Shown here one piece after another: positions 14,925 through 23,602 of a DNA stretch of 64,000 nucleotides; position 1 is the stretch's first letter; each line of letters opens with the position of its first letter. Below the pieces are notes generated by a model. It worked only from the letters and a program-made list of their open reading frames with translations. It made no database searches and was not told the origin of the DNA. Source of the DNA: Niabella drilacis (GTDB taxonomy: Bacteria; Bacteroidota; Bacteroidia; Chitinophagales; Chitinophagaceae); the NCBI RefSeq assembly GCF_900101395.1, contig NZ_FMZO01000004.1, forward strand, positions 61,067 to 125,066, read 5' to 3'. The position numbers and the translations under genes were made by a program.

Positions 14925-17900
14925 ATGAGTGTGAAATACAGAGAATATTCGGGTTTGAACCTGCCCTCCATAGAGCAGGAGATATTAGCGAAATGGAATG
15001 AGCAGCAGGCATTTGAGAAAAGTGTATCCCTCCGGGATGGTGCTGAATCATTCGTTTTTTACGAAGGTCCGCCCAGTGCCAACGGTATGCCCGGTATTCA
15101 CCACGTTATTTCCCGTACGCTCAAAGACCTGGTTTGCCGGTATAAGACCATGCAGGGCTTCCAGGTAAAACGCAAAGGCGGTTGGGATACCCATGGTTTG
15201 CCGGTAGAGCTGGGCGTTGAAAAAGAGCTGGGCATTACCAAGGAAGATATCGGAAAGAAGATCTCCGTGGAGGAATACAACCAGAAATGCCGGGAAGCCG
15301 TATTGCGGTTTAAGGATAAATGGGATGACCTTACCCGCAAAATGGGTTATTGGGTAGACCTGAACGACCCCTATATCACCTTTAAGAACGAATACATCGA
15401 AACGCTTTGGTACCTGCTGAAGCAGCTGTACAACAGAGGGTTACTGTACAAAAGCGTGAGCATACAGCCTTACTCCCCGGCAGCGGGCACAGGTTTAAGC
15501 TCGCACGAACTAAACCAGCCAGGCACGTATAAGGATGTAAAAGATACCAGTGCTACTGTGTTGTTCAAAGCCCTGCATAATGAAAAGAGTATCTTTCTTT
15601 TTGAGGCCCTTTCAAAGGCAGTTGCTTCTGCGCCCACCGGGATTGAGCCTGCCGAGACTGAGCCTGCCGAAGTCTTCCTCATGGCCTGGACCACCACACC
15701 CTGGACCCTGCCCTCCAACCTGGGGCTGACCGTAGGTGGTAATATCGACTATGCGCTGGTACAGACCTTCAATCCTTATACGCATCTTCCTGTAAATGTA
15801 GTGATCGCCAAAGCATTGATATCTAAATATTTTAAAGCCGAGGGGGAAAACGGTGATCTTGAAAATTACACCGCTGAAACCAAGCTGCTGCCCTGGAAGA
15901 CCCTTGCGGAATTCAAAGGCAGTCAGCTGGATGGCCTGGAATATGAGCAATTATTGCCCTTTGAGTCCAATTCCCTTGAAAAGATACAGGAGATCACCCC
16001 GGGCGCCACTCCATTTAAGGTAATGGTGGGCGATTTTGTGACCACCGAGGACGGAACGGGTATCGTTCATACGGCGCCGGCCTTTGGTGCAGATGACTAT
16101 AAAGTAGGGAAGAAAAACAATATCGGTATCCTCACGCTGGTAGACCGTGAGGGAAAATTTATTGAAGGCACCGGTGAATTCAGCGGGCGCTATGTAAAGG
16201 ATTATAAAGATGAGAAGGACTATGTGGATGTGAACGTAGACATCAGCGTAAAACTGAAAAAGGAGAACCGCGCCTTCAAAGTGGAAAAATACGAGCACAA
16301 TTACCCCCATTGCTGGCGCACGGATAAACCCGTCCTGTACTATCCGCTGGATGCCTGGTTCATCAAGACCACGGCACTGCGCGACCGGATGGTGGAGCTG
16401 AACAAAACGATCCACTGGAAACCCAAATCCACCGGGGAAGGCCGCTTTGGCAACTGGCTGGAGAATATGGTAGACTGGAACCTGAGCCGCAGCCGTTTCT
16501 GGGGAACGCCGCTGCCCATCTGGTCAACAGAGGATGGCGCGGACATGAAATGCATCGGTTCTGTAGAGGAATTGAATACCGAGATCAAAAAAGCAAGCGA
16601 AGTACTGGGCGGTGATGTCAATAAACATTACCTGCATGATGGCATTCTTGACCTGCACAAGCCCTATGTGGATGAAGTAGTGCTGGTAAGCGATTCCGGC
16701 AAGCCTATGCACCGGGAGCCGGACCTGATCGATGTTTGGTTCGACAGTGGCGCCATGCCCTATGCCCAGTGGGGGCTGAATTATGAAAAATTAAAGGCAG
16801 GTGATCCGCATCCGTTCAACCAGCCCTTTGATACCAACTTCCCCGCCAGCTTTATCTGCGAGGGGGTTGACCAGACCCGCGGCTGGTTCTATACCCTGCA
16901 TGCAATAGCCGCCTTACTGTTTGACAGTGTGGCCTTTAAGACTGTGGTGAGCAACGGGCTGGTGCTGGATAAGAACGGCAACAAAATGAGCAAACGCCTG
17001 GGCAATGTGGTAGATCCCTTTGCCACCATTGAAACCTTTGGAGCAGATGCAACACGCTGGTACTTAATTACCAACGCATCCCCCTGGGATAACCTGAAGT
17101 TTGATATCGACGGCATCAAAGAAGTGCAGCGCAAATTCTTTGGTACTTTATATAATACCTACCAGTTCTTTGCGCTTTATGCCAATGTGGACGGCTTTAC
17201 TTATAGTGAAGCAAAGATCCCGGTAGCGGAGCGTCCCGAGATCGATCGCTGGATCATCTCTTCCTTAAATACACTGGTGAAGGATGTAACCCGGGCAATG
17301 GATGATTATGAGCCCACACAGGCCGGCCGCCTGATCGAAGATTTTGTGGATGAACATTTAAGTAACTGGTATGTAAGGCTTTGTCGCCGCCGTTTTTGGA
17401 AAGGAGAATATGAAGCAGATAAAATCGCCGCTTACCAGACCCTGTTTGAATGTCTGGAAACCGTGGTACGCCTGATGGCCCCTGTTGCGCCCTTCTTCAG
17501 CGATGCGGTGTTCCGCAACCTGAATGAGGTAGCAAGCCGCTATAACCTGCAATCGGTGCACCATGTATTGTTCCCGGAAGCTGATGAAACCCTTATCGAT
17601 CAGCAGCTGGAGGAACGGATGCAGCTGGCACAGGATATTTCCTCGCTCATCCTCTCCCTGCGCAAGAAAGTGAACATTAAAGTGCGTCAACCGTTACATA
17701 AGGTATTGATCCCTGTTTTAAACCCGGCAATGAAAGCACAGCTGGAAAAAGTGGAGGAACTCATTAAATCCGAGGTGAACATCAAGGAAGTAGAATACCT
17801 GGTTGATACCGAAGGATTTATAAAAAAGAAGATCAAGCCGAACTTTGTGGCGCTGGGTAAAAAGCTGGGTGCAAAAATGAAAGCTGTTTCCGGTGCCCTG

Positions 17901-18347
17901 GCGGCCTTTACCCAGGAGAACATCAGTGAACTGGAAAGGAATGGTGCTGTGGAGCTGGATATCGATGGCGAAAAAGTATCCATCCTGCTTAACGAAGTGG
18001 ATATCAGCAGCGAAGATATTCCCGGCTGGACGGTGGCCAACAAGGGAGCCCTGACCGTGGCGCTGGATATTACAATAACCGAAGACCTGAAACAGGAGGG
18101 AGATGCCCGTGAATTTGTGAACAGGGTACAGAAAATACGGAAGGACAGTGATTTCGATGTAACTGACCGGATCACTGTGCAAATTGACACAAATCCTACA
18201 TTAAAAAATTCGTTAACCACGTATAAAGACTATATTTGCGCAGAAATTTTGGCAGATGCGCTGGAATTTAGTCCAATTTCAGCCGGCGGAACCGAAATTG
18301 AAGTGAACGAACATAAGTTATATACGATTGTAACAAAAAAAGGGTAA
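14925..18347 (+). CDS. ileS: Isoleucyl-tRNA synthetase, eukaryote-like type with GIHH signature
   Basis: Charges tRNA-Ile with isoleucine. The length of 1140 residues, the long C-terminal part after the anticodon-binding domain and the lack of the terminal zinc finger fit the IleRS2 (eukaryote-like) type. The class I signature, normally HIGH, is GIHH here at residues 57-60 in GPPSANGMPGIHH: the first and third residues are exchanged. The second signature is KMSKR at 687-691. The editing domain contains AWTTTPWTLPSN and VHTAPAFGADD. A subset of IleRS2 with this GxHH form is reported to be extremely resistant to mupirocin. The DksA-like gene follows after 5 bp, forming an operon. Confidence 0.97.
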   Translation: MSVKYREYSGLNLPSIEQEILAKWNEQQAFEKSVSLRDGAESFVFYEGPPSANGMPGIHHVISRTLKDLVCRYKTMQGFQVKRKGGWDTHGLPVELGVEKELGITKEDIGKKISVEEYNQKCREAVLRFKDKWDDLTRKMGYWVDLNDPYITFKNEYIETLWYLLKQLYNRGLLYKSVSIQPYSPAAGTGLSSHELNQPGTYKDVKDTSATVLFKALHNEKSIFLFEALSKAVASAPTGIEPAETEPAEVFLMAWTTTPWTLPSNLGLTVGGNIDYALVQTFNPYTHLPVNVVIAKALISKYFKAEGENGDLENYTAETKLLPWKTLAEFKGSQLDGLEYEQLLPFESNSLEKIQEITPGATPFKVMVGDFVTTEDGTGIVHTAPAFGADDYKVGKKNNIGILTLVDREGKFIEGTGEFSGRYVKDYKDEKDYVDVNVDISVKLKKENRAFKVEKYEHNYPHCWRTDKPVLYYPLDAWFIKTTALRDRMVELNKTIHWKPKSTGEGRFGNWLENMVDWNLSRSRFWGTPLPIWSTEDGADMKCIGSVEELNTEIKKASEVLGGDVNKHYLHDGILDLHKPYVDEVVLVSDSGKPMHREPDLIDVWFDSGAMPYAQWGLNYEKLKAGDPHPFNQPFDTNFPASFICEGVDQTRGWFYTLHAIAALLFDSVAFKTVVSNGLVLDKNGNKMSKRLGNVVDPFATIETFGADATRWYLITNASPWDNLKFDIDGIKEVQRKFFGTLYNTYQFFALYANVDGFTYSEAKIPVAERPEIDRWIISSLNTLVKDVTRAMDDYEPTQAGRLIEDFVDEHLSNWYVRLCRRRFWKGEYEADKIAAYQTLFECLETVVRLMAPVAPFFSDAVFRNLNEVASRYNLQSVHHVLFPEADETLIDQQLEERMQLAQDISSLILSLRKKVNIKVRQPLHKVLIPVLNPAMKAQLEKVEELIKSEVNIKEVEYLVDTEGFIKKKIKPNFVALGKKLGAKMKAVSGALAAFTQENISELERNGAVELDIDGEKVSILLNEVDISSEDIPGWTVANKGALTVALDITITEDLKQEGDAREFVNRVQKIRKDSDFDVTDRITVQIDTNPTLKNSLTTYKDYICAEILADALEFSPISAGGTEIEVNEHKLYTIVTKKG

Positions 18348-18352
18348 CAACA

Positions 18353-19312
18353 ATGGCTACAAAGAAGAAAACCGCAGCAAAACCTGCCCGTGCTACCGGC
18401 AGCAAAGCTGTTTCTGCAAAAGCGCCTGTAAAGGCGGCTGGCGGAAAGGTGGCAAAAGCCCCGGCAAAATCCGCGAGTGCAGCAAGTGGGAAAGCCAGCA
18501 AACCTAAAACGCCGGCAAAAGCAGCCTCAAAACCAGCGGTCAGCAGCAAGGCAACACCAAAAACAGCCGCTGTGCGCAGCGGAGCTTCCGCACGCCCGGC
18601 AGCAGGTAAAGCAGCAAAAACGCCTGCAAAGCCGGTAAACACGGCCAACGGAAAAACCGCAAAGGCGGCGGTAACGAAAACGGCAAAAACGGCGCCCAAA
18701 CCGGTTAGCAAAGCGGCCCCGGCGCATGAAAAGAAAGCTGCGGTAAAGAAACCTGCAGTTAAAGAATTGGTACCTGTAATAGAAAAAAGCGTGGCAAAAA
18801 AAGAAACAAAAGAAGATAAAAAAGCAGCAAAAGCTCCTAAAAAAGTAGTGGTCCCAAAATTGTCTACAAAGAGCTCTGTAAAATATCAGCCTGATTTCAC
18901 AAAGAGCGTGCTGGATACGCCAGCCATAGAAAAAGCAACTTCTGTGGTACGGTATTCAGACAACGACCTTACTGAATTCAAAGAGATCATCTTAAGGAAG
19001 CTGGATGCAGCAAAAAAAGAACTGGCATACCTGCAGGGGCTGATCACCCGCAGAGATGAAGGCGGCGATATGGATGAAGGGCGCTACATGACCATGGAGG
19101 ATGGAAGTGTAAGTATGGAGCGTGAACAGCTGAGCCAGCTGGCCAGCCGCCAGATCACCTTTATCGATCACCTGGAAAAAGCGCTGATGCGTGTTGAGAA
19201 CAAGACGTATGGCATTTGCCGGGTAACCGGTCACCTGATCGACAAAGCCCGCCTGCGTGCCGTGCCGCATGCTACATTAAGCATTGAGGCAAAATCGATG
19301 ATGAACCGTTAA
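18353..19312 (+). CDS. DksA/TraR-like protein with histone H1-like tail
   Basis: Residues 1 to about 180 are a low-complexity alanine/lysine/proline tail (KKTAAKPA, KAPVKAAGGK) like histone H1 and bacterial H1-like proteins, expected to bind nucleic acid. Residues about 205-319 form a DksA/TraR-like domain: a coiled-coil pair (LDAAKKELAYLQGLI, HLEKALMRVENKTYG) followed by GICRVTGHLIDKARLRAVPHATLSIEAK. Only one cysteine remains where DksA has four, so zinc binding is lost, as is common in Bacteroidota homologues. It probably binds RNA polymerase and influences transcription in growth control. It is cotranscribed with ileS and followed by an intrinsic terminator. The tail shares the codon use of its neighbours. 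Confidence 0.85.
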   Translation: MATKKKTAAKPARATGSKAVSAKAPVKAAGGKVAKAPAKSASAASGKASKPKTPAKAASKPAVSSKATPKTAAVRSGASARPAAGKAAKTPAKPVNTANGKTAKAAVTKTAKTAPKPVSKAAPAHEKKAAVKKPAVKELVPVIEKSVAKKETKEDKKAAKAPKKVVVPKLSTKSSVKYQPDFTKSVLDTPAIEKATSVVRYSDNDLTEFKEIILRKLDAAKKELAYLQGLITRRDEGGDMDEGRYMTMEDGSVSMEREQLSQLASRQITFIDHLEKALMRVENKTYGICRVTGHLIDKARLRAVPHATLSIEAKSMMNR

Positions 19313-19339
19313 TCTTATCAGATCAAAATAGATTAAAAG

Positions 19340-19367
19340 GCGAACCTGTACAATGGGTTCGCTTTTT
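19340..19367 (+). terminator. Intrinsic terminator after the ileS operon
   Basis: GCGAACC (19340-19346) pairs with GGTTCGC (19356-19362), followed by five thymines, 27 bp after the DksA-like stop codon. Confidence 0.8.
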
Positions 19368-19498
19368 ATATTTAACATGAACCATAAGGAGGCCGCACTT
19401 TTTAAGCCGGTCCGCAAAAGTTATGCACGCATCGGCAAACCTCCTCCCGGTTTTCTGTTTAAAACTTATCTTTAGCCCCGTGCCTCAAATTATACACA

Positions 19499-19975
19499 AT
19501 GACAATACATTTCGGCTATAATAAAAAGCAGGTGATCCAGGCATTACGCTATCATTTTATTTCGAAAAAAGAGATCAGGATCATGATCATCCTGGTAAAT
19601 GTATTTGCGATGCTTTCCCTGGTATTGTATGGACTGCATAAGATCACGCCTGTAGCGTTCCTGATCAACTCTTTTTTATGGCTCCTGCTGATGATCAGTT
19701 TTTGGTTCATCCTGCCCGGAGCTGTGTACCGGCGTGCGGAAACGTTCAAACATGATTTTACCATGTACTTCAGCGATGTGGACTTTACCCTGGAACACAC
19801 AAAGGGGAAAAGAAGCTGGCCCTACACCGCCCTGCACTCGTTTAAGGAAAGTCCCCATTTCTTCCATCTGTATTTTGATGAACGATCGTTTTTGCTGGTG
19901 CCTAAATCAGCCTTTGCCAACGGTGATGAAGTATCCGGATTCCGGAACCTGCTGATGAATAAGACACGGAAGTAA
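19499..19975 (+). CDS. YcxB-like membrane protein
   Basis: A 158-residue protein with two central transmembrane helices (IMIILVNVFAMLSLVLYGL and FLINSFLWLLLMISFWFIL). The cytoplasmic C-terminal half, with WPYTALHSFKESPHFFHLYFDERSFLLVPKSAF, matches the pattern of the YcxB-like C-terminal domain (aromatic-rich strand ending in a pattern like hIPKxxF). No function is established for the family. TATCTTTA about 30 bp upstream is one mismatch from the -7 box, so it is probably its own transcription unit. The gene ends 4 bp from the convergent acetyltransferase. Confidence 0.75.
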   Translation: MTIHFGYNKKQVIQALRYHFISKKEIRIMIILVNVFAMLSLVLYGLHKITPVAFLINSFLWLLLMISFWFILPGAVYRRAETFKHDFTMYFSDVDFTLEHTKGKRSWPYTALHSFKESPHFFHLYFDERSFLLVPKSAFANGDEVSGFRNLLMNKTRK

Positions 19976-19979
19976 CGCC

Positions 19980-20408
19980 TCAGATATATTTTTTCATTAC
20001 AATGTGGGGAATGCTGAGGTTCGTAAATTCGTTGCTGGATTCCTGGTAGCCCATTTTCTCATAGAAGCCGGCTGCATTTTTCCGGGCATGCATCGATATC
20101 TCCCGGTATCCCATATCCCGGGCGATGTTTTCGGCAAACTGCATCAGCGCCCGGCCGATCCCCTTGCCCTGGAGATCGAAAATCACAGCCATCTGCCGTA
20201 ATAGGACCACCTGGCCAGGCTGCTTTACCAGCATACAGCATCCCAGCATCTTTTCATCTTCAAAAGCTCCGATCAGGATATGGTTTTTATCAGCATTAAG
20301 ATCCTCTTCCGTCAACAGCAACCCTAATGGTTTTCGCAGGATCTCGTTGCGGAGATCAACCATCTGCCCGTACTCTTTTGAACCATGATCTATAATTTTT
20401 AATGCCAT
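19980..20408 (-). CDS. GNAT-family N-acetyltransferase
   Basis: Transfers acetyl from acetyl-CoA to an amine. The 142 residues form a single GNAT domain. The acetyl-CoA-binding loop is FDLQGKGIGRALM (QGKGIG pattern), preceded by the strand VVLLRQMAVI and followed by FYEKMGYQESSNEF in the C-terminal part typical of ElaA/YjcF-like members. The acceptor substrate cannot be deduced. It stands alone on the minus strand between the YcxB-like gene and acpP. Confidence 0.88.
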   Translation of the reverse strand: MALKIIDHGSKEYGQMVDLRNEILRKPLGLLLTEEDLNADKNHILIGAFEDEKMLGCCMLVKQPGQVVLLRQMAVIFDLQGKGIGRALMQFAENIARDMGYREISMHARKNAAGFYEKMGYQESSNEFTNLSIPHIVMKKYI

Positions 20409-20541
20409 AAAACGGTTTAAGATTTGATAAAGATCATAGGTGGCTAAAGCTGGAATTTATATCGTAAATTAAGGATTTTTAGGTGTTCCGGAGCATTTTT
20501 AGTTTTTTTTTTCTTTCCGATGCAATTTTGGTCAAAAACTC

Positions 20542-20549
20542 TATTTTTG
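20542..20549 (+). promoter_or_regulatory. -7 promoter box of acpP
   Basis: TATTTTTG exactly matches TAnnTTTG, 24 bp before the acpP ATG. It is preceded by AT-rich sequence with thymine runs, in keeping with a strong promoter. Confidence 0.65.
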
Positions 20550-20573
20550 CACCAATAACTAAATTAATAAGAT

Positions 20574-20810
20574 ATGTCAGACATTGCATCAAGAGTTAAA
20601 AAAATCATCGTTGACAAACTGGGCGTTGACGAAGCAGAAGTAACGAATGAAGCTTCTTTTACAAATGATCTGGGTGCCGATTCATTGGATACCGTAGAAC
20701 TGATCATGGAATTTGAAAAAGAATTCAATATTTCTATTCCAGATGAGCAAGCCGAAACAATTACTACTGTTGGTCAGGCTGTATCTTATTTGGAAGAGCA
20801 CGCCAAGTAG
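20574..20810 (+). CDS. acpP: Acyl carrier protein
   Basis: Carries growing acyl chains in fatty acid synthesis on a phosphopantetheine arm. The 78 residues are acidic and include [15 protein letters not shown], whose serine is the attachment site. Length and sequence are typical of bacterial AcpP. It is followed by fabF after 113 bp, with a hairpin between that could let acpP be made in excess, as the cell needs much more carrier than enzyme. Confidence 0.98.
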   Translation: MSDIASRVKKIIVDKLGVDEAEVTNEASFTNDLGADSLDTVELIMEFEKEFNISIPDEQAETITTVGQAVSYLEEHAK

Positions 20811-20856
20811 TTTTTTGGCAGCCAACTTGGCTTTGGTAAAGTAAAACAACAAATAC

Positions 20857-20897
20857 ACCGCCTTTGACTGTGGTCCTCCATATACAAAGGCGGTTTT
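20857..20897 (+). terminator. Hairpin between acpP and fabF (probable partial terminator)
   Basis: ACCGCCTTTG (20857-20866) pairs perfectly with CAAAGGCGGT (20885-20894), followed by TTT. There is no clear promoter between it and fabF, so readthrough is needed and the hairpin probably sets the acpP to fabF ratio. Confidence 0.65.
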
Positions 20898-20923
20898 ATC
20901 ATAAAAAATAAGGACAACCATTT

Positions 20924-22174
20924 ATGGAATTTAAAAGGATCGTTGTAACCGGAATGGGTGCATTAACACCGTTGGGCAATACGGTTGATGACTATTGGAA
21001 CGGGTTGTTGAATGGAGTTTCAGGTGCAGCACCGATCACCTTATTTGATGCCAGTAAATTCAGAACACGATTTGCCTGCGAAGTAAAGAATTTTGATCCT
21101 ACGCAGTTCCTCGATAAGAAGGAAGCGCGCAAGGTAGACCGCTTTACCCAGTTTGCCCTGGTAGTCAGCGATCAGGCTGTTACGGATGCCGGTCTTACAA
21201 AAGAGAATATTAACCCCGACCGGATTGGTGTGGTACTGGGGAGTGGTATTGGAGGGCTCATCACCTTCCAGAATGAAGTAGTGGATTTTGCAAAGGGAGA
21301 CGGAACGCCGCGCTTTAACCCGTTCTTTATCCCCAAGATGATCCTGGATATTGCTGCCGGGCAGATCAGCATGCGGCATAATTTCCGGGGGCCTAACTAT
21401 GCCGTGGTAAGTGCCTGTGCCAGCAGCACCAATGCCATGATCGACGCGATGAACCTTATCCGCCTGGGAAAAGCAGATATTATTGTAACCGGGGGCAGTG
21501 AGGCGGTGATCAGCGAAGCCGGAGTAGGTGGCTTTAATGCTATGAAGGCCATGAGTGAGCGTAATGATGACCCCGCAACGGCCAGCCGCCCTTATGATAA
21601 GGACCGGGATGGCTTTGTAATGGGGGAAGGCGCCGGTATTCTGATCTTTGAAGAGCTGGAGCATGCAAAAAAACGCGGTGCCCGGATCTATTGCGAAGTG
21701 ATCGGGGGAGGCGCCACTGCCGATGCCCATCATATTACAGCCCCGCACCCTGAAGGACTGGGTGCAAAGAATGTAATGATAGAGGCATTAAAAGATGCCA
21801 ACATTCAGCCAACAGATGTGGACTATATCAATACACATGGAACATCCACACCGCTGGGGGATATTGCAGAGACCAAGGCCATCCTTGAAGTATTTGGCCC
21901 GCATGCCTATGAGCTGAACATCAGCTCCACAAAGAGCATGACCGGTCATTGCCTGGGTGCAGCTGGGGTCATTGAGGCCATTGCATGTATCAAAAGTGTG
22001 ATACACAATAAAGTGCCTCCGACTATTAACCATTTTACCGATGATCCGGAACTGGATCACCGATTGAATTTTACCTTTAACAAAGCGCAGGAGCGCCCTG
22101 TGAATATTGCGCTGAGCAATACCTTCGGGTTCGGTGGCCATAATGCCTGTGTGATCGTAAAAAAATATTCATAG
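20924..22174 (+). CDS. fabF: Beta-ketoacyl-ACP synthase II
   Basis: Condenses malonyl-ACP with acyl-ACP in fatty acid elongation. The 416 residues show the KAS fold: VVTGMGALTPLG at the N-terminus, the catalytic cysteine in VVSACASSTNAM, histidines in NTHGTSTPLGD and STKSMTGHCLGAAG, and the closing NTFGFGGHNACVI. It lies in the common acpP-fabF-rnc order and is 6 bp from rnc. The family and function are certain; FabF rather than FabB is chosen by its neighbourhood and length. Confidence 0.97.
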   Translation: MEFKRIVVTGMGALTPLGNTVDDYWNGLLNGVSGAAPITLFDASKFRTRFACEVKNFDPTQFLDKKEARKVDRFTQFALVVSDQAVTDAGLTKENINPDRIGVVLGSGIGGLITFQNEVVDFAKGDGTPRFNPFFIPKMILDIAAGQISMRHNFRGPNYAVVSACASSTNAMIDAMNLIRLGKADIIVTGGSEAVISEAGVGGFNAMKAMSERNDDPATASRPYDKDRDGFVMGEGAGILIFEELEHAKKRGARIYCEVIGGGATADAHHITAPHPEGLGAKNVMIEALKDANIQPTDVDYINTHGTSTPLGDIAETKAILEVFGPHAYELNISSTKSMTGHCLGAAGVIEAIACIKSVIHNKVPPTINHFTDDPELDHRLNFTFNKAQERPVNIALSNTFGFGGHNACVIVKKYS

Positions 22175-22180
22175 TTATCT

Positions 22181-22909
22181 GTGAATTTTATAAGAGAGAT
22201 TTTTAAAGAGAAAAACGATGCGGCTTTAAAAAAGCAGTTACGAAACATATTGGGATTTGCACCCGATAATATTTCCTTATATAAAACCGCCCTTACCCAC
22301 CGTTCCCTACGGGAAAGCGTTGATGAAAACAATGAACGCCTCGAATACCTGGGAGATGCCGTTTTGAGTGCCCTGGTGGCCGATTACCTTTTTAAGCGTT
22401 ATCCTTATCAGGGAGAAGGCTTCTTAACCGAAATGCGCAGCAAAATGGTGAACCGGCAGCAACTGAACGAAGTTGCGCTGAAAATGGACCTGAAAAAGGT
22501 GGCGCACTTTAATAAGCAGGATCATACACTGAGGGGCAGCCATATTTTTGGAAACACACTGGAAGCGCTGGTAGGCGCTATTTACCTGGACCTGGGTTAT
22601 AAAAAAACCAGCAAATGGGTCTATAATTACATTATAGCGCCGCACATGTTTATGGATGAACTGGAATCCAGGGAAATTAACCATAAAAACAAGCTGTATG
22701 GCTGGGCTAACAAGCAGGGAAAGGTACTGGAATTTGTAACCATTGAAGAAAAACTGGAAAATGGCCGGCGGTTATTTACAATTGGTGCAGTTGTTGATGG
22801 TGCAATAATAGCACAGGGCAAAGCCTTCAACAAAAAAGATGCATCCCAGATAGCGGCGAGTCTTGCCGTAACTACGCTTGGGATCAATAACAATGAGGAG
22901 GGCACGTAA
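22181..22909 (+). CDS. rnc: Ribonuclease III
   Basis: Cuts double-stranded RNA in rRNA and mRNA processing. Residues 1-160 hold the catalytic domain with the signature NERLEYLGDAVLSALVADYL (metal-binding E and D) and the later GNTLEALVGAIYLD. The C-terminal part, with KNKLYGWANKQGKVLEF and KDASQIAASLAV, is the double-stranded RNA-binding domain. The reading frame starts with GTG 6 bp after fabF. No better ATG exists upstream, so the GTG is accepted. It completes the acpP-fabF-rnc cluster. Confidence 0.97.
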   Translation: MNFIREIFKEKNDAALKKQLRNILGFAPDNISLYKTALTHRSLRESVDENNERLEYLGDAVLSALVADYLFKRYPYQGEGFLTEMRSKMVNRQQLNEVALKMDLKKVAHFNKQDHTLRGSHIFGNTLEALVGAIYLDLGYKKTSKWVYNYIIAPHMFMDELESREINHKNKLYGWANKQGKVLEFVTIEEKLENGRRLFTIGAVVDGAIIAQGKAFNKKDASQIAASLAVTTLGINNNEEGT

Positions 22910-23024
22910 CCCTGGCGCTCATAAGATCCGTACATACAAAAGATCCGGCTGGGAGCGGCTTCTCCCGTAGAAGGTTCTGCTCCGGCAGGTACATTGCTCT
23001 CGGGTCATTTAAAAACAAAAAATC

Positions 23025-23546
23025 ATGCGAATGAAACATTTCCTATTGATGGCAACACTGTTTACAGGCTTTATGGCCGCCCTTACTTCCTGTGGCGATA
23101 CAGGTAAAAAAGGATTTACCCGTGCAGAAGATTACGACCGGTATATAACATCCCGTATCACCCAGATGCAGCAAATCCTGTTTGCCGTTCAGAAAGTGAC
23201 GGGTAGCGAGGACCCGGCATCCGGCGACCTGAGCAGGTTTGCACTCCAGATAGATTCTGTTACAAAAAACCTTAAAGAGCTTCCGGATTATAACGGGAAC
23301 ATCAGCTACCGGGACGCTGCAATACGGCTGGCCGATTTTTATAAGAAGTCGGTAAGCGGATCGTATACGGAAATTGCAAAGGTATATAAGGATGTAAAGG
23401 ATACAACAATGGCCGACAACAAGGTCAATGAACTGATTATTAAGCTCCAGGAAGAGGAAACCCTGGCGGATGATGCATTTGTCAAGGAGCGTGAAGCATT
23501 TGCAGCCAGGAACAAGATCCGGCTGGAAGAAGAGCCGGTCAAATAA
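23025..23546 (+). CDS. Helical lipoprotein of unknown function
   Basis: A 173-residue lipoprotein: MRMKHFLLMATLFTGFMAALTSC with lipobox LTSC. The mature part is almost entirely predicted helix and rich in charged residues (YDRYITSRITQMQQILFAVQKV, DNKVNELIIKLQEEETLAD), suggesting a helical bundle. I do not recognise a named family. It ends in a strong terminator shared with no other gene, so it is the last gene of its unit. It may be transcribed from its own promoter in the 115 bp after rnc. Confidence 0.75.
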   Translation: MRMKHFLLMATLFTGFMAALTSCGDTGKKGFTRAEDYDRYITSRITQMQQILFAVQKVTGSEDPASGDLSRFALQIDSVTKNLKELPDYNGNISYRDAAIRLADFYKKSVSGSYTEIAKVYKDVKDTTMADNKVNELIIKLQEEETLADDAFVKEREAFAARNKIRLEEEPVK

Positions 23547-23564
23547 TTTTTGTTAATTTAGAAG

Positions 23565-23597
23565 GCGCTGCCGGGAAAAAACCAGCAGCGCTTTTTT
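23565..23597 (+). terminator. Intrinsic terminator
   Basis: GCGCTGC (23565-23571) pairs with GCAGCGC (23585-23591), followed by TTTTTT. It ends the lipoprotein transcript and stands 6 bp before the cysteine desulfurase start, so that gene must be read through or start very close by. Confidence 0.85.
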
Positions 23598-23602
23598 GAT
23601 TT

